A DNA stretch of 35,563 bases, taken from assembly GCF_014639255.1 (NCBI RefSeq), contig NZ_BMFV01000039.1, positions 1 through 35,563 on the forward strand, in the 5' to 3' direction. The DNA is from Pullulanibacillus pueri. GTDB lineage: Bacteria > Bacillota > Bacilli > Bacillales > Sporolactobacillaceae. The notes under the pieces were generated by a model, which ran no database searches, was not told the DNA's origin, and saw nothing but the letters and a program-made list of their open reading frames with translations. The position numbers and the translations under genes are program-made. Position 1 is the first letter of the stretch. Every line of letters begins with the position of its first letter. Below, one piece after another: positions 16,815 through 24,002 of the stretch.

Positions 16815-16845
16815 TCCCCAGGAGAAAAGTCCTGGGGATATTTTA
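16815..16845 (+). terminator. Terminator after the acetyltransferase gene
   Basis: An 8-bp stem ccccagga/tcctgggg (16816-16823 with 16830-16837), extended by one T-A pair, is followed by an AT-rich tail ending TTTTA. It lies between converging transcription units. Confidence 0.7.
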
Positions 16846-17610
16846 TTGCCAAACCCATGTTAGCTGGCCAAATGCTGCAGAAACAATAAGAATGGAAACA
16901 GTAGCGAGCCATAGGAGCAACCCGTAGCTATAATCGCGCAAGTGGACTTTGGAATGGTAGTAGTAAGTACGATCCCTTGAGCCAGTAAAGCCTCTGGCCT
17001 CCATGGCAATGGCGACGCGTTCGGATTTACGAATCCCTTGGGTAAAAAGCGGAAGGGTGTAACGGACAAATGCCTCACGCTAATTTTTACCTTCAAACCC
17101 ACGCACTCTATGAGCGAGTTTCATTTGGGTAAGCTCGGTTTGGAAAAGCGGTATAAAGCGAAAGCCAGCGAGCAGTCCATAAGCCCATTTAGGAGAAAGG
17201 TGACACTGATGAATGAGACTCATAATAAAAGTCGTGATATCTGTCGTTGAGGTAAAAAGCAAGCTGTATGTCACGAAGGCATACATTCTTAGAGCGATAA
17301 GTAGCCCATGTTTAATTCCTTCTTCAGTTATATGGAACCAGCCCCACTGCCACAATACGGTAGCGCCCTCCCCAAAAGCTGCAAGCATCCAAAAGACAAG
17401 CACGAAAAAGATGAAATACGGTAAAAGTCGTTTGTAGAGATAGGACGGTGTCCAACCACCAATGAACAGACCGACAATCAAGGCAAGCAGCCATAAAAAT
17501 AAAGTGATGAGCGGGCTGGCAAGTGTCATGATAAGTATCATCAGCGTCAAATGGGTAAATAGTTTGAGTGTTGGATTAATCGTCGCTAAAAGCGATTGAT
17601 TGCTTTTCAT
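16843..17610 (-). pseudogene. ykoC: ECF transporter T component YkoC, interrupted by an amber codon
   Basis: Read through, this is a 255-codon frame with the full EcfT layout: four or five membrane helices in the first 130 residues, the first coupling motif AHRVRGFEGKN (166-176) and the second coupling motif MEARGF (203-208), then a C-terminal helix. Codon 177 is TAG (17080-17082), where homologues usually carry a hydrophobic residue; a single base change from TTG would create it. Both flanking parts are otherwise intact and in frame. Truncation removes the second Ala-Arg-Gly helix that docks on the ATPase, so the 176-residue product should not work. A recent nonsense mutation, amber readthrough or a sequence error are the options. 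AGGAGGG precedes the ATG; it starts 3 nt after ykoD. Confidence 0.85.
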
Positions 17611-17613
17611 TCC

Positions 17614-19224
17614 TTAACCCTCCTGAATAAGTGTTCTCGACGCCTTGAGTTGATAGGGTAAGGGAGGTACAATGGCAGACTGCTGACATAACGCTTCTTG
17701 TGAAAAGAGGGCGTTGGGCCTACCGTTGTAAATGAGTTTTCCCTTATTTAATAAAAGGACGCGGTCGGACATTTCGGAAACGAGATCCATATCATGTGTT
17801 ACCATAATGATCGTTGATCCTTTGTTCTGCCGTTCTTTAAGACGAGCGAGTAAGTCACGTGTGGTTCTGGCGTCTTGACCAAAAGTAGGTTCATCCAACA
17901 ATAGCACCTCTTGATCGAATAAAAGCATGGTTGCGACACTTAGTCGTCGTTTTTGCCCTTGGCTAAGGGTGAAAGGATGTTGATGCCGATAATGATCAAG
18001 ACGGAATTCTTTTAATAGCTGGTCAATAGCTGTTTCTAACGATTGTCCTTCCCACTGTTGCCGTTTGCCCCCAAAAGCAATCTCGTCGTGCACATTGTTT
18101 GTGACAAATTGCCATTCTGGATTTTGAAAGACATAGCCTGCCTGCTTATAAAAAGATTTCCTTGACCACTTCTTGAGATTCTTATGATGAAATAAAACGG
18201 TTCCCTTTAAGGGCCATTCGAGATGGGCAAGGAGCTTTAACAAGGTAGATTTTCCACTCCCATTTTCACCAATGATCGTTACCCATTCTCCTTGCTGGAT
18301 GTTAAAGTTAAGGTCTGATAGAACATTGTTTCTTCCATATTGAAAAGAAACATGACTGAGCTCATAAAGGACGGGCGCCTGATTAAACTCTCTTTGCTGA
18401 TGTTGAAGGTGTTGCCATTCTTGCTCCAACTTTATGGAAAGAGGATGTTGTGGCTCTTTGACAACCTCAGACCATGTGGCTGGAAAAAGCTTTGGCTGCC
18501 ATACACCGGCTTCTTCTAATGCCTTCGCATAATGCGTAACAATATCTTCGGGTTTTCCATCCGCAAGAAGCTGTCCATGAGCGTTGAATAACACCACCCG
18601 ATCCATCCATTCAATTAATCCATCTAAGACATGTTCGATAAAGACGAGCGTTTGTTGACTGGTCTTTGAATAGGCATGAAGCAGTTTGAAAATATCAGCT
18701 CTTGAAACGGGATCAAGCTGGGCTGTAGGTTCATCAAAAAAGAGGACCTGTGGTTCCAAAGCTAAAAGGCAGGCAAGAGCCAGCCTTTGCTTCATCCCTC
18801 CAGAAAGGGTGTATATGGCAGTATCACCCGGGACCTCGAGACCGACTACTTTTTTGACCTTTTGGATCAAGGCATCCATTTGTTCTCTAGGGACGGATCG
18901 ATTTTCTAGACTAAAAGCGATTTCCTCGTCGACATGTAGCATACAGAACTGAGCATCGGGGTCTTGAAACATGACGCCGATGTGTTCAGGATGAAACACT
19001 TCCCCATTGAGATCGGCCTCAATCTGATTGGGGATAATGCCTGATAGCACGGAGAGAAGTGTTGACTTTCCGCAGCCACTTGGCCCTAAAAAGAGAACCT
19101 TCTCTCCAAGTGAAATCTCAAGGTTGATATGTCGTAAGACAGGTTGCTTTTGGTCATAGAAGCGCAGCGAGATATCTTTACAACCGAGGAAGGGTGTCTT
19201 CGTCATCATTTGTGTCATTGCCAT
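17614..19224 (-). CDS. ykoD: ECF transporter tandem ATPase YkoD
   Basis: A 536-residue protein of two fused ABC ATPase domains, as in YkoD-type ECF transporters. Domain 1: Walker A GPSGCGKST (47-55), signature LSGGMKQR (140-147), Walker B VLFFDEP (160-166). Domain 2: Walker A GENGSGKST (319-327), signature LSQGQKRR (420-427), Walker B VLLLDEP (440-446). It should power uptake by YkoE and YkoC. AAGGAG lies before ATG 19224. The start overlaps the 3' end of ykoE by 47 nt; a later ATG within the next six codons cannot be excluded. Confidence 0.92.
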   Translation of the reverse strand: MAMTQMMTKTPFLGCKDISLRFYDQKQPVLRHINLEISLGEKVLFLGPSGCGKSTLLSVLSGIIPNQIEADLNGEVFHPEHIGVMFQDPDAQFCMLHVDEEIAFSLENRSVPREQMDALIQKVKKVVGLEVPGDTAIYTLSGGMKQRLALACLLALEPQVLFFDEPTAQLDPVSRADIFKLLHAYSKTSQQTLVFIEHVLDGLIEWMDRVVLFNAHGQLLADGKPEDIVTHYAKALEEAGVWQPKLFPATWSEVVKEPQHPLSIKLEQEWQHLQHQQREFNQAPVLYELSHVSFQYGRNNVLSDLNFNIQQGEWVTIIGENGSGKSTLLKLLAHLEWPLKGTVLFHHKNLKKWSRKSFYKQAGYVFQNPEWQFVTNNVHDEIAFGGKRQQWEGQSLETAIDQLLKEFRLDHYRHQHPFTLSQGQKRRLSVATMLLFDQEVLLLDEPTFGQDARTTRDLLARLKERQNKGSTIIMVTHDMDLVSEMSDRVLLLNKGKLIYNGRPNALFSQEALCQQSAIVPPLPYQLKASRTLIQEG

Positions 19225-19783
19225 GGTATCGCTCCTTCATAAGGGTATAAGCATTGAGGACGCCAGTTTTTGCAAGGGCTTCGGCCAGTCCTTTAGCCAG
19301 CCATCCACCCAGAATAGCGCCGCTTATTATCCGCAATCCAAAAGTTGTGAGTAAAACCCCTTTTGTATAGTAACTAAAGCCGTTGGCCATCAGATCATAA
19401 ATCATACTTCCAAGTGCCCCACCGACGCCGCAAAGCATCAGGGTCAAAAGAGTGTAACGCTTATAGCTAAAGCAGAAAAAGACAAGCTCTGCGCCCAATC
19501 CTTGAACAAGTCCGATGAGGAATGATGAGAGTCCAAATTGGCTTCCCGTTAAGACTTCAACGGCAGAGGCGGCGAATTCGGCGATCATAGCGGCGCCTGG
19601 TTTTTGAATAATATAAGCGACAAGTGGGCTGGCAATGACCCAAATGCCAAACATCCATTCTGAACTGACTGGACCAAAAATAGCGGATAGTGGTAGCCAA
19701 AGGGTCGACCAGCCTAAGTAAATCACACCGCAGAGGATGGAAAGAATAACGGTTAAAACGATTTCCTTCATTCTCCAATTCAT
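19178..19783 (-). CDS. ykoE: ECF transporter S component YkoE (hydroxymethylpyrimidine/thiamine precursor)
   Basis: A 201-residue membrane protein with about five or six helices. It opens MNWRMKEIVLTVILSILCG, typical of YkoE substrate-binding subunits thought to bind hydroxymethylpyrimidine or other thiamine breakdown products. The assignment rests on sequence flavour and context: TPP riboswitch, tenA, tandem ATPase and EcfT in one run. The start at 19783 overlaps the tenA stop as ATGA, supporting it over an ATG ten codons upstream; GAGGT lies 10 nt before. Confidence 0.88.
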   Translation of the reverse strand: MNWRMKEIVLTVILSILCGVIYLGWSTLWLPLSAIFGPVSSEWMFGIWVIASPLVAYIIQKPGAAMIAEFAASAVEVLTGSQFGLSSFLIGLVQGLGAELVFFCFSYKRYTLLTLMLCGVGGALGSMIYDLMANGFSYYTKGVLLTTFGLRIISGAILGGWLAKGLAEALAKTGVLNAYTLMKERYHGNDTNDDEDTLPRL

Positions 19784-20463
19784 GGATGAGGGACCTCTTG
19801 GCTGACAGGCCACTCTTCAAGGGTATAAGCCATGTCCCAAAACTTGTATTCAAGCTGACAACTAATGAGAAAGTGATCCAGCATCCGCTGCCTTTCTTCC
19901 TTTGTTGCTGTTTGAGCTAATGCATCAAGCCGTTTGCAAAATTGGTCATTAATGTGACCCGTCTGACCATAGAAAGTGATCCATTCGTAAAAGGGGTGAT
20001 CGGGTTTGGGGCTGACTTCATGAAGCAGTCTTTGACCGATGTCCATATAAGTCCATGGACATGGTAATAAGGCCGAAATAATCTCAGCGAGTGTGCCTTC
20101 ATGGGCGACCGTCATTAAATGATGGGTGTAATGATGAGCGGTTGGAGCCATAGGGAAGCCTTGGAGCTCCTCATAAGAGACATCAGCCATACGACAAAAG
20201 TTATGATGAGGGTGACTTTCACTGTTTAAGACAAAGGTGATTTGCGAGTTAAAAAGTTCGATATCCTTGCGAGAGGAACTTTTGGAGATCGCTAATCCAT
20301 AGACACGCATAAACGTATTTAAATACTCGTAATCTTGTTTAACGTAATGGATCAGTTGCTCCTTATGTAATTCTCCTGTTGCGATGCCTTGGACGAACGG
20401 ATGTTGAAAAATAGCCTCAAAGATTGGATTTCCTTCATGTCTGAGCTGTTCAGAAAAAAGCAT
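19780..20463 (-). CDS. tenA: Aminopyrimidine aminohydrolase/thiaminase II TenA
   Basis: A 227-residue enzyme that hydrolyses aminomethylpyrimidine to hydroxymethylpyrimidine during thiamine salvage. Known TenA active-site residues occur at B. subtilis numbering: D44 and Y47 (KQDYEYL), Y112 (HHYTHH), C135 (LLPCPWTY), Y139 and E205 (CQLEYKFWD). That agreement fixes ATG 20463 as the start, with GGAGGAG upstream; 35 further upstream codons are open but run back into the riboswitch terminator. It is first gene of the TPP-controlled salvage operon. Confidence 0.96.
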   Translation of the reverse strand: MLFSEQLRHEGNPIFEAIFQHPFVQGIATGELHKEQLIHYVKQDYEYLNTFMRVYGLAISKSSSRKDIELFNSQITFVLNSESHPHHNFCRMADVSYEELQGFPMAPTAHHYTHHLMTVAHEGTLAEIISALLPCPWTYMDIGQRLLHEVSPKPDHPFYEWITFYGQTGHINDQFCKRLDALAQTATKEERQRMLDHFLISCQLEYKFWDMAYTLEEWPVSQEVPHP

Positions 20464-20525
20464 AAAAAAACTCCTCCTTGTGATTTGAATTAAAAAAGTC
20501 ACTAGAGGGTTTCCAGCTTTTGGAG

Positions 20526-20556
20526 CAAAACAGCCGCTCCAAAAGGGAGCGGCTGA
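20526..20556 (-). terminator. Riboswitch-controlled terminator upstream of tenA
   Basis: On the minus strand a perfect 9-bp stem agccgctcc/ggagcggct (20532-20540 with 20546-20554, plus-strand coordinates) with a 5-nt loop is followed by a U-rich tract. It lies between the TPP aptamer and tenA. Its 5' side overlaps the sequence able to pair with the aptamer. Confidence 0.88.
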
Positions 20557-20581
20557 GAACATGAGCATTATTTGTTCGCCG

Positions 20582-20673
20582 TCTCCACTTTCCTACGCTG
20601 GTATAAACCAGATCAGGTTCAAAGGGTCCAAGATTCCTTGTCTCAGCCGCTAAAACGGCTCCCCTAGTGGACT
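20582..20673 (-). ncRNA. TPP riboswitch (thi box)
   Basis: Read on the minus strand, the region shows the conserved TPP aptamer blocks in order: ccactagggg at the 5' end, cggCTGAGAcaagg, ACCCTTTGAACCTGATCTGG and TACCAGCGTAGGAAAGTGGA. The P3 arm is agccg/cggct. TPP binding should favour the downstream terminator and switch off tenA-ykoEDC. Eleven bases of the aptamer (20641-20651) are exactly complementary to 20548-20558 in the terminator, giving a ready antiterminator. Confidence 0.96.
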
Positions 20674-20692
20674 TTTTTATAAAATTATCTAT

Positions 20693-20721
20693 AACTTACA
20701 ACGAAGAGCAGCGGCTGTCAA
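20693..20721 (-). promoter_or_regulatory. Probable promoter of the thiamine salvage operon
   Basis: On the minus strand a perfect TTGACA (-35, 20716-20721) is followed after 17 bp by TAAGTT (-10, 20693-20698). Transcription would begin about 15 nt before the TPP aptamer. The -10 match is weak, so confidence is moderate. Confidence 0.45.
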
Positions 20722-20751
20722 CCGTCTTGTTTCTGTTTTTATAAGATTGCG

Positions 20752-20868
20752 CTAAGCAAGAAAGGCGATAAGAAAGCCAACAGTCGTTACAAAGCGATTC
20801 ACTTGTTTGCTGTTCTTATTGGCGCTAGTTCTTTGCTGGTTCTCCATCGTTTGATAACGGGCATTCAT
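20752..20868 (-). CDS. 38-residue small protein downstream of mntH
   Basis: A very short gene read by eye. It opens MNARYQTMENQQRTSAN, is polar and basic in the first 24 residues, and ends in a hydrophobic stretch FVTTVGFLIAFLA that could anchor in the membrane. A textbook GGAGGGG site stands 6 nt before the ATG. It lies 31 nt after the mntH stop with no terminator between, so it is probably co-transcribed with mntH. By analogy with the small protein MntS of enteric bacteria, which also works in Mn homeostasis, it might modulate Mn uptake, but there is no sequence similarity to support that. Confidence 0.6.
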   Translation of the reverse strand: MNARYQTMENQQRTSANKNSKQVNRFVTTVGFLIAFLA

Positions 20869-20899
20869 GTTTCTCCCCTCCTACACTTGGGTGAGGGCC

Positions 20900-22219
20900 T
20901 TATGCACCGAAAATGGTTTCGTAAAGTAAGAAGAGATTTAACGCAATAACGAGAACTGCGATTCCCCAAGCAATAATGGTGGTTATTTTATGGTTGGCTA
21001 ACTGACCCATGATGTTCTTTTTACTCGTAAAAATGATTAAAGGTATTAACGCGAAGGCAATCCCAAAGGATAAAACCACTTGGCTCATGACAAGCGCGTA
21101 TGTCGGATTCACACCAAAGATGATCAGGGTTAGTGGTGGAATCATAGTGATGGCCCGACGGAGATAGATAGGAATTCTTTTTCTAATGTAGCCTTGCATG
21201 ATAATATCGCCGGATAGTGTACCAACAGATGAACTTGATAGCCCAGAGGAAAGTAAACCAATACCGAAGATAATAGCAGCGGCAGGACCAAGAAGAATGT
21301 TAAATTGATCGAAAGCAACATCTAAATCTTCAATGATCATGCCGTGAGTATTGAATAACGCACTGGCAACGACAAGCATGCTGGCATTAATAATCCCCGC
21401 GATAATCATAGCAATAAGAATATCAATAAATTCAAATTTAAAGATCTTGACGCGCTGTTCTTCATTTTTGCCGACAATTCTTTTATTGGTTAAGCCTGAA
21501 TGCAAGTAAATCGCGTGAGGCATAACAGTAGCTCCTAGAATCCCCGCTGCAAGTAAAATACTGCTGACACCATCAAATCTTGGAACCACGAGTCCCTTCA
21601 TCATAGGGGCAAGCTCGGGCTGTGAAAAAACGACCTGCGTCCCGAAAGCAAGAACGACAAGGAGGACCATTCCGGCTATCACAGCTTCTAATGGACGGAA
21701 CCCTTTGCGTTGTAACTCCAAAATAAGAAAGGAGGCACAAGCGGTTATGAGTGCTGATGGGAGCATCGGGAGTCCAAAGATTAAATACAGTCCTAGAGCG
21801 GCTCCAATAAATTCAGCAAGATCCGTGGCCATAATGATGATTTCACCTTGTATCCATAATCCGATTGAAGCCCAACGTGGAAAATGTTCCCTTGAAATTT
21901 CGGGAAGGTTTTTTCCGGTAGCGATGCCTAATTTTGCTGATAATGATTGGACCAGAATGGCCATCAGGTTGGATGCCAAAATCACCCAAAGTAACAAATA
22001 GCCATATTCTGAGCCGGCCTGAATATTGGTTGCAAAGTTCCCTGGATCAATGTAAGCAACCGATGCGATAAAAGCAGGGCCAAGAAAGGGGAGTATTTTT
22101 TTTAGACCTTTGCTTTTAAGAATGGAATCAAGTGACTGTGGTTGTGTTCGTGATGCGCTCTTCTTTGCCGCAAGGGTTTCACCGGACTGACTCGGCGAAC
22201 GAAATAATGAATGTCTCAT
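20900..22219 (-). CDS. mntH: Manganese transporter MntH (Nramp family)
   Basis: A 439-residue proton-coupled divalent metal transporter. After a roughly 40-residue charged N-terminal tail come about 11 membrane helices. The metal-coordinating motif D58-P-G-N61 and the M233-P-H235 motif of Nramp helices 1 and 6 are intact, and the QGEIIIMATDLAEFIGAALG segment is typical of bacterial MntH. GGAGG lies 7 nt before the ATG. It has its own promoter with putative Mn-regulator sites (22249-22323). Confidence 0.96.
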   Translation of the reverse strand: MRHSLFRSPSQSGETLAAKKSASRTQPQSLDSILKSKGLKKILPFLGPAFIASVAYIDPGNFATNIQAGSEYGYLLLWVILASNLMAILVQSLSAKLGIATGKNLPEISREHFPRWASIGLWIQGEIIIMATDLAEFIGAALGLYLIFGLPMLPSALITACASFLILELQRKGFRPLEAVIAGMVLLVVLAFGTQVVFSQPELAPMMKGLVVPRFDGVSSILLAAGILGATVMPHAIYLHSGLTNKRIVGKNEEQRVKIFKFEFIDILIAMIIAGIINASMLVVASALFNTHGMIIEDLDVAFDQFNILLGPAAAIIFGIGLLSSGLSSSSVGTLSGDIIMQGYIRKRIPIYLRRAITMIPPLTLIIFGVNPTYALVMSQVVLSFGIAFALIPLIIFTSKKNIMGQLANHKITTIIAWGIAVLVIALNLFLLYETIFGA

Positions 22220-22248
22220 GTCAAAGCCTCCTTTTGCTTCAGGACATT

Positions 22249-22323
22249 AGTTTTGCCTGTATGCAACTTTTATATCTAAGGCTATAATATGCGCGTGGAG
22301 GAAAAAATGCAACCCTTATGCAT
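22249..22323 (-). promoter_or_regulatory. mntH promoter with putative MntR operators
   Basis: On the minus strand -35 TTGCAT (22307-22312) and -10 TATTAT (22284-22289) are separated by exactly 17 bp. A palindrome TTGC-N6-GCAA (22253-22266) lies just downstream of the expected start point. A second, ATGCA-N7-TGCAT (22307-22323), covers the -35. Dyads of this kind around an mntH promoter suggest repression by a Mn-sensing DtxR-type regulator (MntR). The regulator itself is not in the window. Confidence 0.55.
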
Positions 22324-22775
22324 GATTTTTTTGCCACTATTAAAAGTCTGCGAGTAAAGTGTAATGCATTGGTAAAGCCTAGGATACAGAGTGATGTAAT
22401 AAAGGTGAAAGCTTATGAGGGAGTGAAGGGGAAGCTTATTTTATAGAAAAAGATGTTTAGTGTTAAACGATCAAATTGGGAATAATGAGGTGAGGTGTTT
22501 TGATGAAAAAGGTCCAACACTTTTTTAGGTAGTGTTTTTTTATGATCAGAATACCTGGTGTTGTTTTATGCATCGTGGGGTTACCTTGGATGGCTGTGAG
22601 TGAGCGGCAAAACATCCAGAGGCTGCCTACTCATATCCGTTTTTGATAGATTCTTATAACAGGATTCCCTTTTTTGTTTATATCAGGTTTTAAAACTTTT
22701 AAGCGAATGGTCATTATGGCTATGAGGCTAACTAAAGGTGTGACTCAACCGTTCAGGCATAAGCCTAAATGAGTC
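22324..22775. other. Gene-free interval between mntH promoter and the SDR gene
   Basis: No convincing gene is seen. The plus strand carries a strong ribosome binding site (gaggtgaggtg) before a nine-codon frame (22503-22532) whose end lies in a terminator-like hairpin at 22516-22541 (aacact/agtgtt plus T-run). A nested inverted repeat gactca/tgagtc with inner aggc/gcct (22742-22775) abuts the SDR stop codon. Confidence 0.45.
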
Positions 22776-23621
22776 CTATTTTGTTTTCCTAATAATCGTC
22801 GCTTCAATCCAATGCCATGGGAGTAACTTTTTAAGAAAAAGTGTTGTTTTTACCCCTCTTCCAATGGAAGCGCGAAAGGTGGAGGTGTCTTTAGTGACTT
22901 TTTTTACAATGAGTTGAACGACATCGTCTGGGTCACCTGCTTTCTTCTCAATCATCTCAACCGTTTGAAGAAGCCGTTCAGATTTATTTTTGTAGGGTGA
23001 TTGAGACTCAACATGAAAGGCTGCTATTCCTTTCGACCAAATGTTAGTCTGAAAAGCCCCGGGTTCAATGACGATCACGCGTATGCCATAGGGCTGCATT
23101 TCTAAACGAAGGGATTCACTAAATCCTTCTATCGCAAATTTCGAGGTGGCATAGGGTCCAAGTCCTGGAAAGCCAATCTGACCACTGATACTACTCATAT
23201 TGACAACGGTTCCTTTTTGGGCGGCACGCATATAAGGTAAAACCGCTTTTGTAACAGCAATTAAGCCAAGAACATTGGTTTCGATTTGCTGTTGCCAAGT
23301 TTCCATCGGGACCTCTTCGATATATCCACCGCTAGCAAAGCCCGCATTATTAATAAGAACATCTATCCTTCCAAACTGCTGGATGACAGTTGTGATCACT
23401 GATCTTATTTGACCGTTATCTGTGACATCTAGCTCAAAAAAGTGAAGATGCTCTTGCTCCGTTTCTCCTGAAAGAGCATTAAGAATTTCTGTTCTTTTAT
23501 CCCAGTCACGCAAGGTAGCAACAACGCTATATCCTTCCCTTAAAAAAGAAGCGCAAAGGCGTTTTCCAAAACCACCAGAGGAACCTGTAATCAGAACGAC
23601 TTTTTTTCTTAAATGATTCAT
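22776..23621 (-). CDS. Short-chain dehydrogenase/reductase
   Basis: A 281-residue classical SDR oxidoreductase. The NAD(P)-binding motif TGSSGGFG is at 12-19, NNAG at 91-94, the catalytic serine region NMSSISG near 141-147 and the YxxxK pair Y157/K161. The C-terminus is extended and basic, ending WIEATIIRKTK. It resembles the YusZ-like SDRs of Bacilli; the substrate is unknown. ATG 23621 was chosen because GGAGGAG lies 8 nt upstream; the longer frame to 23642 places that site inside the gene. Confidence 0.88.
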   Translation of the reverse strand: MNHLRKKVVLITGSSGGFGKRLCASFLREGYSVVATLRDWDKRTEILNALSGETEQEHLHFFELDVTDNGQIRSVITTVIQQFGRIDVLINNAGFASGGYIEEVPMETWQQQIETNVLGLIAVTKAVLPYMRAAQKGTVVNMSSISGQIGFPGLGPYATSKFAIEGFSESLRLEMQPYGIRVIVIEPGAFQTNIWSKGIAAFHVESQSPYKNKSERLLQTVEMIEKKAGDPDDVVQLIVKKVTKDTSTFRASIGRGVKTTLFLKKLLPWHWIEATIIRKTK

Positions 23622-24002
23622 TATGTATTCTCCTCCAGCCACCGTTTAATTTATTTAGTTCATTATAACGATGGTTAGAAAAAAGGGAAAGAACAAATAG
23701 TGATGATGAAGCCTGAATTTAGAAAAGACTCAAGGAAACGGTCACCAAAACGAAGGCGGATGACAAGATTTCCCCGATCCTAATCACTTCCTTGATTTCC
23801 CAGGCAATAAAAAAGCTACAGATGAATGATCTGTAGCGAGTGTGTCGATAACATTTATCCCGTTGCAATCGTCCGTATGCTTCTTCATTCAAAACCTGAA
23901 AGGTACAAAGCTGTTTAAGTAGGAATAACGGACGCAAACATCCTGTTTGGTTCAACTAATAATCGGTGGGGAATGTAATCCCCTACTGATTGAAGTTTAT
24001 TT
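23622..24002. other. Intergenic region with two hairpins, no supported gene
   Basis: A 78-codon minus-strand frame here (23719-23955) lacks a ribosome binding site and runs through a terminator. On the minus strand a perfect 9-bp stem gctacagat/atctgtagc (23815-23823 with 23829-23837) is followed by TTTTTTATT, a good terminator, probably for the symporter gene. A second imperfect hairpin (23961-23991) lies just after the symporter stop. Confidence 0.6.
23809..23837 (-). terminator. Rho-independent terminator, minus strand
   Basis: A perfect 9-bp stem with a 5-nt loop is followed on the minus strand by a T-rich tail. It is the first strong terminator after the dicarboxylate/amino-acid symporter gene, about 170 nt past its stop. 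Confidence 0.75.

Noticed and set aside
16860..17102. 80-codon frame overlapping the 3' half of ykoC
   Set aside because: It is out of frame with the clear EcfT sequence, which continues in the other frame after the amber codon.
22742..22775. Nested palindrome beside the SDR stop as a mobile-element end
   Set aside because: Only one copy was seen, without a target duplication or transposase; it is more simply a weak terminator.
23719..23955. 78-codon minus-strand frame near the SDR gene
   Set aside because: Runs through a strong terminator hairpin, has no ribosome binding site and no recognisable motif.
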